64,000 nucleotides of DNA. Origin: CBDEGU01 sp965238045 (lineage in GTDB: Bacteria > Acidobacteriota > Terriglobia > Bryobacterales > UBA6623). Shown piece after piece: positions 35,827-44,464 of the stretch (the first letter of the stretch is position 1; each line of letters starts with the position of its first letter). The translations under genes were made by a program, and so were the position numbers. The stretch covers positions 1 through 64,000 of the forward strand of contig CBDEGU010000002.1 in the NCBI GenBank assembly GCA_965238045.1. The letters run 5' to 3'. A model generated the notes under the pieces. It was not told the DNA's origin. It did not search any database and saw nothing but the letters and a program-made list of their open reading frames with translations.

Positions 35827-36666
35827 TTACTTGTTCTCCTGTTTATCCTGGCCGGGCGAGACCGGAACGCGCGTGGTCTGGCGGCTGATATAGGCGAGCA
35901 CGTTCTGTATTTCCTCCCCGGAAAGCCGCTCTCTCAGATCGCCCGGCATCCAGGACTCCTTCAGGAAAACCACCTTCTTCACCCCGCGCGAGTCAAGCAG
36001 ATGCAGCCCGCCGCTGGCATCCATCACCTGCCAGGAGTAGTTCGTGTAGCTCTTCGCCACGCCCTCGATCGTCTTTCCCGACCGCAGAGTCACGCGCACT
36101 GGATCGAAACCCGGCGTGATCTCCTTATGCGGCTCGTAGATGGCCTCTCGCAACTGCGCTTCATAGTTCCGCAGCCCGGCGTTGCTCAAATCCGGTCCCA
36201 GCATTCCGCCCTTTCCGAGGATCACATGGCATTTCGAACATCCCGCCGCGCCGAAAAAAAGCTTCTCGCCCGCGCTGGCGTCTCCCGGAATGTCAATTTC
36301 GTACGCCGGCCGGCTCAGACTGCGGACGAACGCCGTCATCTGCCAAAGCTGCTCTTCCGGAACGCTCGCGAAAGGAGGCATGTCCCCGCCCGGTACGCCA
36401 TTCTTGATGGAGTCGTAGAGCTTGGTTGGTGTCTTGCCCTGCGCCGCCGGGCCGGCCACCAGCTTGGGTCCCCGTCCGCCTTCGCCGTAGGGTCCGTGGT
36501 AGCCGCTGCACATCACTGCGTAGAGATCTTTCCCGGCAGCGACGTGCTCGCTCTTCCCAATGTATTTTTTTACGTTCGGATTGCGATCTTTGCCGGCGGG
36601 CGCGAGGTCGTCCTGAGCGGCAAGCGAAGCCGCGAATAGAAGAAAACCAATGAGCAGTGGTGCCAT
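35827..36666 (-). CDS. Di-domain cytochrome c with one mutated haem site (CSGYH)
   Basis: A signal peptide (LLIGFLLFAASLAAQ) is followed by a first cytochrome c domain whose haem motif reads CSGYH (Cys53, Tyr56, His57; TAC where TGC is expected) and a second domain with an intact CSKCH (Cys143, Cys146, His147). Distal Met segments (GGDMPPF, MPGDL) are present. It probably passed electrons from the adjacent PQQ dehydrogenase, which it precedes by 1 bp on the same strand. A haem held by only one Cys is possible but rare; loss of function is more likely given the broken partner. Confidence 0.88.
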   Translation of the reverse strand: MAPLLIGFLLFAASLAAQDDLAPAGKDRNPNVKKYIGKSEHVAAGKDLYAVMCSGYHGPYGEGGRGPKLVAGPAAQGKTPTKLYDSIKNGVPGGDMPPFASVPEEQLWQMTAFVRSLSRPAYEIDIPGDASAGEKLFFGAAGCSKCHVILGKGGMLGPDLSNAGLRNYEAQLREAIYEPHKEITPGFDPVRVTLRSGKTIEGVAKSYTNYSWQVMDASGGLHLLDSRGVKKVVFLKESWMPGDLRERLSGEEIQNVLAYISRQTTRVPVSPGQDKQENK

Positions 36667-36830
36667 GAGCGTCGCTCCAGATTATCAGAAACCAGCCAGC
36701 TACTCTCTGGGCGAATGCTCGCGCACCGCGCCGTGGCGGGCGCCTGTTGGACTAGTGTACTTCACCGCTGTCCTTCACTGCGCCAGTCTCTGGGTGCATG
36801 CGGACTCGGCAGGCCCCGGCGGCGCGGGAA

Positions 36831-36869
36831 CAAAAAAATGCCGGGCAGCGTGTGTGGACGCCGCCCGGC
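36831..36869 (-). terminator. Rho-independent terminator of the BON-domain gene
   Basis: On the minus strand GCCGGGCGGCG and CGCTGCCCGGC form a strong stem, followed by ATTTTTTTGTT. It begins 37 bp after the stop of the BON gene at 36906. Confidence 0.88.
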
Positions 36870-36905
36870 TCTGTAGGGGTCGGTTGAACAACTGTGACAG
36901 CTTTG

Positions 36906-37460
36906 CTAACTCTTACTCGGTACCTCGACCTTGAGGTTGTTTGTCACCGAGAACACTCCGTGGACGCGGTTCGCCTGGTGGGTGGCGATGATCTTTTCCA
37001 TCTGGCGGTTTACAACTCCCTCGAGAGTTACGTCGCCGTTCTTGACGATGATGAGAATGCGGGGCTGCGCGCTGAGTCCGTAACGGCCGAGCACCGGATG
37101 GCGATAAATGGCCCGCAGCAGCCGCCGGCGTATCGCGTCGTCGTGAGGCGAGGTGGGCAAGACTTCGATATTGTTCTCGATGCTCTCCACGCTTTCAACT
37201 TTCGCAATCGCGCGTTCGATTGACTTCTTCATCGAGGGCCGGTACACTTCGCCGCCGAGAATGACTTTCGACCCCTCGACTCGAAATGTGGGGTGGTCGA
37301 AAACGCCAAGGAAGGGCAGCATGAGAATCTCGTGACGTACCTGCTGTTCGACGGCGGTGAGTGCGCTTCCGGCAGGTCCGGAATACGCCTGCACCGCGAA
37401 GGGTGCGACGATCAGGCTCAACAGAATCGCGAACACGAACTTCTGGTAACGAGGTCTCAT
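36906..37460 (-). CDS. Exported protein with two BON domains
   Basis: A signal peptide (FVFAILLSLIVAPFAVQA) precedes two BON (OsmY-like) domains: VRHEILMLPFLGVFDHPTFR with VILGGEVYRPSMK, and RRLLRAIYRHPVLGRYG with VTLEGVVNRQMEK. BON domains bind phospholipid or attach to the envelope under osmotic stress. AAGGAG lies 8 nt before the ATG, and a strong terminator follows the stop, so it is a single-gene unit. Confidence 0.88.
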   Translation of the reverse strand: MRPRYQKFVFAILLSLIVAPFAVQAYSGPAGSALTAVEQQVRHEILMLPFLGVFDHPTFRVEGSKVILGGEVYRPSMKKSIERAIAKVESVESIENNIEVLPTSPHDDAIRRRLLRAIYRHPVLGRYGLSAQPRILIIVKNGDVTLEGVVNRQMEKIIATHQANRVHGVFSVTNNLKVEVPSKS

Positions 37461-37677
37461 GGCTTTTCTCCTTGTAATGTCTTAAACAAAAAACATTCCC
37501 ATCACCCGGTTCGTGGCCACAAATCCGAATTTCATCGTCGTGCGTGTACGGTTAAATAGACGCCGCAAACTTGGATTAGAGGTACAAATTTTTCGCGTGA
37601 GCTCTGCCGCGAACGCACGGAGCGCAGGCGGAGTCCAGTCGGGGTAGTATGCTATTCACAATCAGGGGGACCGCTTC

Positions 37678-37881
37678 ATGCCAGGTCAAGGGTCGGCCGG
37701 AAACGTCATTGCCGCGCTCGCCAGCTTCTTCATTCCGGGGCTGGGACAGCTCATTCAAGGCCGCTTACTGATGGCGATAACACAGTTCGTCTTGGCCGGA
37801 CTGCTTTGGTTGCTGTGGTTCGGCTGGATCATTCATCTCTGGTCGATTCTCGACGCCGCGAAATTCAAGGGGCGCGCGTGA
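37678..37881 (+). CDS. Small two-helix membrane protein
   Basis: 67 residues with two hydrophobic segments (NVIAALASFFIPGLGQLIQG and FVLAGLLWLLWFGWIIHLWS) joined by a short basic loop. The PGLGQ turn is typical of TM2/YqaE-like mini membrane proteins. Its stop overlaps the GTG start of the next gene by 4 nt (GTGA), which points to translational coupling. The function is unknown. Confidence 0.8.
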   Translation: MPGQGSAGNVIAALASFFIPGLGQLIQGRLLMAITQFVLAGLLWLLWFGWIIHLWSILDAAKFKGRA

Positions 37882-38657
37882 GAGCCCCGCGTGGCGGTCT
37901 GCTGCTTGCCGCCGCGCTGCTGACGATCGGCGCCGCACGGGCCGAGCCGCCGGTCTGGGTCGTTCACGACGAACCGGCCCCGATGGAAGAACTCGCCCGC
38001 GTTCTGCGCTCTGGCGGACATAGCGTGCTCGTCGAAGAGCAGTCCGAGTTCGCCGCGCACCGCGGCGAGTGGAATCCGAAGGCGGTCTTCTTCTACGTGC
38101 ATGGAGACACCGATCCGGCGCTGGAATCCTTCCTCATTCGCTACGCGGAGAACGGTGGCCGGCTGATCATCCTGCATCACGGGATTGCGTCAGCGAAGGT
38201 TCGTTCGAAACGCTGGCTGCCGTTTGCCGGGATTCGCATCTTGCCCCGGGATCATCCTTCCCACCCTTGGAAGGTTTTGCGCGGGGATGTGCAAGTGGTA
38301 AACCTCAATCCGTCGCATTATGTAACCACGCACCGGGTTCGTTATCCCGAGACCGTGCCCTATACTCCTTCCGACTCGCCGTCGGTCGAACAGCAAATGC
38401 CAGCCTTCGTTTTGCCGGATACCGAAATGTTCTTGAATCAGCACTTCACCGATGGCCGCGCGAAAACCGTCCTGCTGGGAAGCCGGGTGGAAGTTTCAGG
38501 AAAGGTCTACATGCAAGATCGCGCGGGTTGGCTCAAACCGGCGGGCAAAGGATACGTATTCTACTTCCAGCAAGGTCATCTGGCGTCGGATTTTCGCAAT
38601 TCGGCCTTTGGCCAGATTCTGATCAACGCTGTACGGTGGATGCCGCCGAACCGCTAG
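37878..38657 (+). CDS. ThuA-like secreted protein
   Basis: I choose the GTG at 37878: it overlaps the upstream stop and gives a signal peptide (APRGGLLLAAALLTIGAARA). The mature part has a ThuA/class I amidotransferase-like fold (VVHDEPAPMEELARVLRSGG, FFYVHGDTDPALESFLIRYA, GGRLIILHHGIASAK, HPW). ThuA-like domains in this phylum are usually tied to sugar metabolism, but no catalytic activity is settled. The C-terminal GKGYVFYFQQGHLASDF fits the family. Confidence 0.78.
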   Translation: MRAPRGGLLLAAALLTIGAARAEPPVWVVHDEPAPMEELARVLRSGGHSVLVEEQSEFAAHRGEWNPKAVFFYVHGDTDPALESFLIRYAENGGRLIILHHGIASAKVRSKRWLPFAGIRILPRDHPSHPWKVLRGDVQVVNLNPSHYVTTHRVRYPETVPYTPSDSPSVEQQMPAFVLPDTEMFLNQHFTDGRAKTVLLGSRVEVSGKVYMQDRAGWLKPAGKGYVFYFQQGHLASDFRNSAFGQILINAVRWMPPNR

Positions 38658-38715
38658 AGGCGCATCTCCGGGCCCCTGCGTGCGGCGGCGAGACCCCGCC
38701 CTCGTGAGGGGCTGC

Positions 38716-40095
38716 CTAGACGCTGTCCGGCACCACGTAGGGCTCGCGGTACTCGCGCGTCAGCCGGCGATTGGCTTCCTCGTCTCCGGGAAAGGTTTCG
38801 GCCGCGGGATCGAAGACCAGTTTTCTTCCCGTCTGGAAGGAAATATTGGCCAGGTGACACAGAGAAGTCGAAAGATGTCCGTCCTCGATCTCACAGTGGA
38901 GATCCTCGCGCTTGCGTGAGCGGACCGCTTCGATAAAGTTCTCGAAGTGACTGACTTCCTTTTCTTCGAGATCGGGAATCTCCGGCCCAGGATGATAGGC
39001 GATCTTGGGAAAGCTCAGGTTCGTCGCGCGCAGCGAGACGCCCGAAGGGAGATCGGGCCGCGTGCCGGGCGTGAACTCGCCCCGCACCGCCGACCAGTTG
39101 TCGGTCGAGGAAACGTAGCCGCGGGGAGTGTAGAAAAAGGCGCCCATTCTCGTGCCGCCGAAGGTCGGACTGTAGAGCGTCGTCATGTCGATTTCGAGCA
39201 GCGTGCCGTCGGCGTATTCAAACGTCGCCGTCTGCACATTGGGCGTTTCCTGCTCCGAGTCGTCGGCGAATCGCCCGCCGGCGCAATGGATCTTCACCGG
39301 ATGAACGGACTGGCCCAGTCCCCATCGGGCGACGTCTAAGTAATGGACGCCATTGTTGCCGATTTCGGTTGTCGATGTGTCCCGGAAGAAATGCCAGCCG
39401 TAATGAAAACGGTTCAGGGTGAAGGCGCGATAGGGAGCCGGTCCAAGGTAGAGATCCCAGTGAACGCCCTCGGGAATCGATGCCTCCTGAACGCGGCCGA
39501 TGCTCGCCCGGCCGCGATAGATGATCACCTTGCCCCGATACGCGGGGCCAAACTTGCCCGAGTTCACAAACTGAACCGCCGAGCGCACGCGAGCGTCACT
39601 TCGGCGGTTCAGGCCGACCTGCACCAGGCGGTCGTACTTCCGCGCTGCCTCCACGATCTTGCGCCCTTCCCGCAGGCAGTAGGAAGCCGGTTTTTCGACG
39701 TACACGTCCTTGCCGGCCTGGCATCCCCAGATCGCCTGGAGCGCGTGCCAATGGTCGGGCGTCGCGATGGAGATGGCGTCGAGATCCTTATGCTCCAGAA
39801 GCTTGCGGATGTCGAATTCGGTCTTCGGGCGGTACCCGGCGATCTTCTCGACTTCGGCCACCGCGGCCGGAAACAGTCGTTCGTCGACATCGCACAGATA
39901 GGCCACCCGGACACCCGGCATGCGCGCGAAATTACGGTAGTGATCCCGGCCCCGGCCGCGAAAACCTACAACAGCGATATTGACCTGGTCGCTCGGAGTG
40001 TTCTGGCCCCAGGCGGCGCGCACCGCCGGCGCCGCGCCGAGCCCCGTTCCTAGCGCTGTTCTCTTGATGAAGTCGCGACGACTGGTTGATGACAT
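38716..40095 (-). CDS. Tat-exported Gfo/Idh/MocA-family oxidoreductase
   Basis: The Tat signal SRRDFIKRTALGTGLGAAPA is followed by a Rossmann NAD(P) domain (VNIAVVGFRGRGRDHYRNFA, VAYLCDVDERL) with the family motif DVYVEKPASY and a substrate domain (HWDLYLGP, FHYGWHFFRD, NNGVHYLDVARW). At 459 residues it is typical of the large exported acidobacterial/planctomycetal set. These enzymes oxidise or rearrange sugars with NAD(P) that enters pre-bound; the substrate is unknown. The gene stands alone. Confidence 0.92.
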   Translation of the reverse strand: MSSTSRRDFIKRTALGTGLGAAPAVRAAWGQNTPSDQVNIAVVGFRGRGRDHYRNFARMPGVRVAYLCDVDERLFPAAVAEVEKIAGYRPKTEFDIRKLLEHKDLDAISIATPDHWHALQAIWGCQAGKDVYVEKPASYCLREGRKIVEAARKYDRLVQVGLNRRSDARVRSAVQFVNSGKFGPAYRGKVIIYRGRASIGRVQEASIPEGVHWDLYLGPAPYRAFTLNRFHYGWHFFRDTSTTEIGNNGVHYLDVARWGLGQSVHPVKIHCAGGRFADDSEQETPNVQTATFEYADGTLLEIDMTTLYSPTFGGTRMGAFFYTPRGYVSSTDNWSAVRGEFTPGTRPDLPSGVSLRATNLSFPKIAYHPGPEIPDLEEKEVSHFENFIEAVRSRKREDLHCEIEDGHLSTSLCHLANISFQTGRKLVFDPAAETFPGDEEANRRLTREYREPYVVPDSV

Positions 40096-40351
40096 GCCCG
40101 AGCCCCTTTTTGCACCATGAAAAAAATCTTAATCGGGTGAGTTTACCAGACTGCGGGAACTTCTATTCGTCTCAGCGACGATGAGCGCAAGACGTCACGG
40201 AAATTTCCGCCGTCGTTCTCGAAATCAGACGGTTCCGCTGGCCTGGAAGGCTTGGCGCCCATCCGCCCAGCGGCCGGGACGAATCACCCGCTGAGGAGAC
40301 CGTCCGGCAGACGCCGAGCATCCAGCACAAGAAGCGGGATAGAATCCAGAT

Positions 40352-40999
40352 GTGGGCTTTGTCTTTGCGCCGGACCGCTGTCTGCAAATTCATCCCGAGC
40401 GCCTCGACTGGCAGCGCATCCGGCGGGCAGCTCTGGCCATCCGCCGCGGAGAAGTCATCGCGATTCCAACCGACACCGTCTACGGGCTTGCCGCGGACCC
40501 GTTCCAAATCAAAGCCGTGGAGAAAATCTTTCGTATGAAACGCCGTCCGGAGTCCAGACCCGTCCTGCTGCTGATCGCCTCGCTCGCTTCGCTCCAGGAA
40601 CTCGCCGTGAACATCCCGGCCTCGTTCGACGCGATCACGAAGGCCTTCTGGCCCGGCCGGTTGACTGTCATTCTGCCGGCTGGCAAACGGGTGCCCCGCG
40701 TTGTTACCGGCGGTACCGGAACCGTGGCGGTACGCTTGCCCGCCTCGCCCGTCGTCCGTGCGCTGGTGCGGGCCTCGGGACGGCCGCTGACCGGTACGAG
40801 CGCGAACATCTCCGGCCGCCCCGCGGCGCGAACCGCCGCCGAGGTCGCCGACCAGCTCGGAAATTCCGTCTATTATGTTGTTGACTCCGGTCGCGCGCGA
40901 TCGGCACGGCCGTCAACGATCGTCGACCTCAGCGGCCGGCCCCGGATCGTGCGGGCAGGCGCGATTTCGGAGGCGGAGCTGGCCAAGTATTTGCGATGA
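40352..40999 (+). CDS. tsaC: Threonylcarbamoyl-AMP synthase (Sua5/YrdC family)
   Basis: 215 residues with the YrdC core: AIPTDTVYGLAADP, MKRRPESRPVLLL (KxR region), AVRLPASPVVRAL and PLTGTSANISGRP, ending in ARPSTIVDLSGRPRIVRAG. The enzyme makes threonylcarbamoyl-AMP for tRNA t6A37. The start is GTG at 40352. The YdcF-like gene starts inside its stop codon (ATGA), so they are translationally coupled. Confidence 0.92.
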   Translation: MGFVFAPDRCLQIHPERLDWQRIRRAALAIRRGEVIAIPTDTVYGLAADPFQIKAVEKIFRMKRRPESRPVLLLIASLASLQELAVNIPASFDAITKAFWPGRLTVILPAGKRVPRVVTGGTGTVAVRLPASPVVRALVRASGRPLTGTSANISGRPAARTAAEVADQLGNSVYYVVDSGRARSARPSTIVDLSGRPRIVRAGAISEAELAKYLR

Positions 41000-41610
41000 A
41001 GGAACCCACGCAGCCGAGCCGTTCGCGGCGCTGGTGGATGATCGCGGTGTTTGCCGCCTTCGCGATACTGCCAGGCTATTTCACCGCCGTGTTCTACGCC
41101 GTCTGGAGTCAGGCGCAGGTCGAGGACGCCCGCCCGGCCGATGTCATCGTCGTGCTCGGTGCGGCCCAATACCGGGGACGGCCCTCGCCGGTGCTTCGCG
41201 CCCGTCTCGATCACGCCCTGGCGCTCTACCGCCGCAATCTGGCGCCTCGTATCTTGACCACGGGAGGATACGGCGAGGGCGCCGAGTTCAGCGAAGGCCA
41301 AGTCAGCCGCGAGTATCTTTCCGCCCATGGTGTTCCCGCCGAAATGGTCACCGTCGAGACCCGAGGTAAGTCGACCATGCAGAGCGCTTCGGCGGTCGCC
41401 GAAATCATGGACCGCATGGAGCTGAAATCCTGCATCGTCGTCAGCGACGACTACCACATCTTTCGCATTAAGAAGATGCTTGAAGCCCGCGGCATCGAAG
41501 TCCACGGCTCGCCGCGCCGGCTTCAGAACGTGAGCGGCTGGCGCCGCTGCCAGTTCTACGCCCGCGAGTCACTGGCCTACATTCTCTGGCGTGTCGGCAT
41601 CCGAATGTAG
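40996..41610 (+). CDS. YdcF/SanA-like DUF218 membrane protein
   Basis: One N-terminal TM helix (WWMIAVFAAFAILPGYFTAV) anchors a DUF218 domain: DVIVVLGAAQYRGRPSPVLRA, ILTTGGYGEGAEFSEGQVS, ETRGKSTMQSASAVAEIM, VVSDDYHIFRIKKM. Relatives such as SanA and YdcF act in envelope integrity or peptidoglycan metabolism, or bind nucleotides. It overlaps the tsaC stop by 4 nt. Confidence 0.88.
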   Translation: MKEPTQPSRSRRWWMIAVFAAFAILPGYFTAVFYAVWSQAQVEDARPADVIVVLGAAQYRGRPSPVLRARLDHALALYRRNLAPRILTTGGYGEGAEFSEGQVSREYLSAHGVPAEMVTVETRGKSTMQSASAVAEIMDRMELKSCIVVSDDYHIFRIKKMLEARGIEVHGSPRRLQNVSGWRRCQFYARESLAYILWRVGIRM

Positions 41611-41740
41611 CAGGCTGGAGTGGACCCCACAAGCGAGACCAGCGAAGAGGGGACAATGGACCAGGGAACGGTAAGCCGGGCCGCGGTAAGGAGACTGGAT
41701 TGTCTCGAAGACGATTCGCCAAGGAGTGCAAGCTGGCGAC

Positions 41741-41766
41741 CGCCACGTGGTGAGAAAAGCGGGCTA
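41741..41766. repeat. Solo terminal repeat of the MITE-like element, at the kdgD stop codon
   Basis: Reversed, it reads TATAGCCCGCTTTTCTCACC and on into ACGTGG, matching the ends of copies A and B. Here no second end is visible nearby. The TAG stop of kdgD is the first three bases of the repeat. Confidence 0.6.
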
Positions 41767-42681
41767 TAGAACTGGCTTATAGCGCTCCATCAGCGCTTCG
41801 ATCTCCTTGACTTCTTCGGGCCGCACTTCGACCAGCGGAGGGCGGACCGGGCCCGCTGGTTTGCCCAGAATCTCCATTGCTTTTTTCATCACCGAGACTT
41901 CGTAGCCTTTGCGGCGGGCGCGCAGGGCGTAGAGCGGAGTCACGTAGGTCGACATCAGCCGCGAGAGGCTTGCCTGATCGAGCATTGAGGCGCGCTCATG
42001 AAGCTGCAACGACAGACGCGGCGCGATGGTTGCGATGCTTGAGGTATAGGTGCGGATGCCGATCGAGTAATAGCCCGGAACCATGTCGTCCCCGATCCCT
42101 CCGATCCAATGCAAACGGTCTCCGCAACGCTCCATGATGCGCAGGTAGCTCCGCAGATCGGCCTGTCCTTCTTTCCAGGCGATGAGGTTGGGAATAGCCT
42201 CGCACAGCCGCCAAACCTCCGAGGGCGTGAATGTGGCCCAGTCCCGGCTGTAGATCAGCAGCCCGAGCTTGGTCGCGTCGCCGATCGCCTTGTAGTAGCG
42301 CAGCAGGCCTTCGCGATCCGCGTTCGGGTAGTAGGGCGGAAAGCACAGAATGCCGTCGGCGCCGGCCTGCTCGGACTTCTTCGCCATGTCAACGGCTAGT
42401 GGATAGTTGAATCCAACGCCGGCCAGGACCGGGATCTTACCTCCGGCCGCTTCGATGGTGGCCTGAATCATCTCGAAGTGCTCTTCAGGGGTCATCGAAT
42501 ACATCTCGCCCGTCCCGCCCGCGGCGACAACGGCGCAGAGCGGGTATGCGAGCATTTCGGCTACGTTTTTTCGGTAGCCGTCGAGATCAAGAGAGTAGTC
42601 GTCTTTGAAGATCGTTACAGGGAAGGCGATGACACCGCCGAGGCGTTCACGAAGTTCCTGGGGTTCCGTCATGAGATGCAA
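41764..42681 (-). CDS. kdgD: 5-dehydro-4-deoxyglucarate dehydratase (KdgD-like)
   Basis: A DHDPS-family barrel of 305 residues with GVIAFPVTIFKDDYSLDLDG, AAGGTGEMYSMTPEEH, Tyr in LLIYSRDWATFT and the Schiff-base Lys in LIAWKEGQADL. The overall sequence matches the KdgD branch that converts 5-dehydro-4-deoxy-D-glucarate to 2,5-dioxopentanoate with loss of CO2 and water. Its neighbour gudD makes that substrate, which strengthens the call. The stop codon falls in the MITE-like end sequence. Confidence 0.9.
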   Translation of the reverse strand: MHLMTEPQELRERLGGVIAFPVTIFKDDYSLDLDGYRKNVAEMLAYPLCAVVAAGGTGEMYSMTPEEHFEMIQATIEAAGGKIPVLAGVGFNYPLAVDMAKKSEQAGADGILCFPPYYPNADREGLLRYYKAIGDATKLGLLIYSRDWATFTPSEVWRLCEAIPNLIAWKEGQADLRSYLRIMERCGDRLHWIGGIGDDMVPGYYSIGIRTYTSSIATIAPRLSLQLHERASMLDQASLSRLMSTYVTPLYALRARRKGYEVSVMKKAMEILGKPAGPVRPPLVEVRPEEVKEIEALMERYKPVL

Positions 42682-42932
42682 CCGTCCTTTGCCAGTTAGA
42701 CCGCTAGCTTAGCGTGTCTGGTCGGCGAGAAGCCAATGCGGCGGCCGGCTCGCGCTAGCAGTCCTTTGGGCGGCCAGGCTTTGCGAGCCCAGGCGTTGTC
42801 GCTGGACGCCGGTGATGTCCCGCATCCTCCTCCTTTTCTCTCCTAGCCCGCGGCGGTAAATCCCTTCCGCGCGTCCAGCCGGACTCGTGCCACGGGCGGC
42901 TAGGGATGGACAAAGGGCCGGTCTCGAAGTTC

Positions 42933-44237
42933 TTACCAGCGCGGCAGGATCCGCTCCCAGTTCGGGTCGACGTGCTTGCGCATTTCGGCCGTATCGTCGC
43001 GTTTGCGGTAGGGGATCTTAGCGAATCGTTCCTTGCCCCGTTCGAGCTGATCGTAGTCGAGTTCAACGCCAAGGCCTGGTTTGTCGGAGACGCGAACGCG
43101 CCCGTTCACGATAGGCACCCTTCCGCCGGCGACGATCTCGTCCCTCTCCGATTGCCACAGATAGTGAGTATCGCAAGCGTAAGAGAGATGGTGCGTGGCG
43201 GCGGCCACATGAGCCATGGCCATGAGCGAAACCCCGAGATGGCTGTTGGAATGCATCGACAGACCGATGCCGAAGACTTGGCAGATCTTACCCAGATGCT
43301 GCACCTGCCGCATACCGCCCCAATAGTGATGGTCGCAGAGAATCACCTGTACCGCGTCTTGCCGCACCGAGGGCGGGATGTGAGCGAAGGAGGTGACCGC
43401 GACGTTGCTGGCCAGCAGCGTCTCGACGCCCGCCGCGAGCAAGCCCTTGCGGACCGCGGCCATGCCGTCGATACCGGCGGCGGGGTCTTCGAGATACCCG
43501 CCGCCGGATAGCTCCTCGGCCAGCTCCTTGCCCACATGGATCGATGTCTCGACCGTCCAGGCGCTGTTGGGGTCAATGCGAAGCGGAACATCTGGGCCGA
43601 ACTCACGCCGCATCCGCCGCACGGTTTCGATCTCGATTTCCGGATCGAGCACGCCGCCCTTGAACTTGACCGAGCCGAAACCGTATTCATCGATCATCTG
43701 ACGAGTTTGCGCGACGAGAGATTCGGGGCTCAGCGCTTCGCCGTACTTGTCTTCCCGCGCGTCATCGCCTTCTCCGCCACCGCCCGCGTGTTTGTAAAAC
43801 GGATAGACCGAAAACGGCACCTCGTCGCGCACGCGGCCGCCAATCAGGTCACAGACGGCCTGGCCGGTGGTCTTGCCGATCAGATCGAGGCAGGCCGTCT
43901 CGATGGCTGAGTAGGTGCGAGCGGAGGCGTCGAGCGGGTTTTCTCCCGGGAGCAGATGCGTCTGCGAGCGTTCCAGCCCGTCGCCTTCCCCTTCCACGAG
44001 AGAGAGCAGCGAACCGGTCAGGCGATAAGGATCGGCCCCGACGACTTGCTCGCGAATCTCGCGCAACGCCTGGGCCGGGCCGGCCCCGCCGTAAGTTTCG
44101 GCGATGCCCGTAACGCCGTCGTCGCTTTCCAGTTCCAGCACCGTCCTCAGCGCGTAGGGAGCATGCAAGCCATAGGAACTGCGCAGCGGCGGATCCGCCA
44201 TGGCGATCGAATGCACCCTCATGTCGATGATCTTCAT
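42933..44237 (-). CDS. gudD: D-glucarate dehydratase (enolase superfamily)
   Basis: 434 residues with the glucarate dehydratase set: SSYGLHAPYALRTVLELESD, SVYPFYKHAG, K-x-K in GSVKFKGGV, DPNSAW, YLEDP, CDHHYWGGMRQ and the catalytic His in SMHSNSHLGVS. It dehydrates D-glucarate to 5-dehydro-4-deoxyglucarate. kdgD follows on the same strand after 251 bp, and the MFS gene is divergent 227 bp upstream. Together they make a short sugar-acid catabolic module; a 2,5-dioxopentanoate dehydrogenase is not in the window. Confidence 0.92.
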   Translation of the reverse strand: MKIIDMRVHSIAMADPPLRSSYGLHAPYALRTVLELESDDGVTGIAETYGGAGPAQALREIREQVVGADPYRLTGSLLSLVEGEGDGLERSQTHLLPGENPLDASARTYSAIETACLDLIGKTTGQAVCDLIGGRVRDEVPFSVYPFYKHAGGGGEGDDAREDKYGEALSPESLVAQTRQMIDEYGFGSVKFKGGVLDPEIEIETVRRMRREFGPDVPLRIDPNSAWTVETSIHVGKELAEELSGGGYLEDPAAGIDGMAAVRKGLLAAGVETLLASNVAVTSFAHIPPSVRQDAVQVILCDHHYWGGMRQVQHLGKICQVFGIGLSMHSNSHLGVSLMAMAHVAAATHHLSYACDTHYLWQSERDEIVAGGRVPIVNGRVRVSDKPGLGVELDYDQLERGKERFAKIPYRKRDDTAEMRKHVDPNWERILPRW

Positions 44238-44464
44238 CCCTGCTCTTTGATGCCCTCATGGAAAACCGGGGCGGTAACGAATGGCGCGGCCGCGCGAGAA
44301 TTTCTGAGGATAACAGACCACAATCCTGACCCAACGATTCGCCGCCAAGAGAGGCCACCGGCCCCCTCCCGCCGCCACGCCCGACTCCTGCCCAGGGCTG
44401 CTAGAGGCCGACGAAAAGACCGTGCCGAACAGGGCGTCGGAAGCCCTTCCGCTATGATGGGAAA

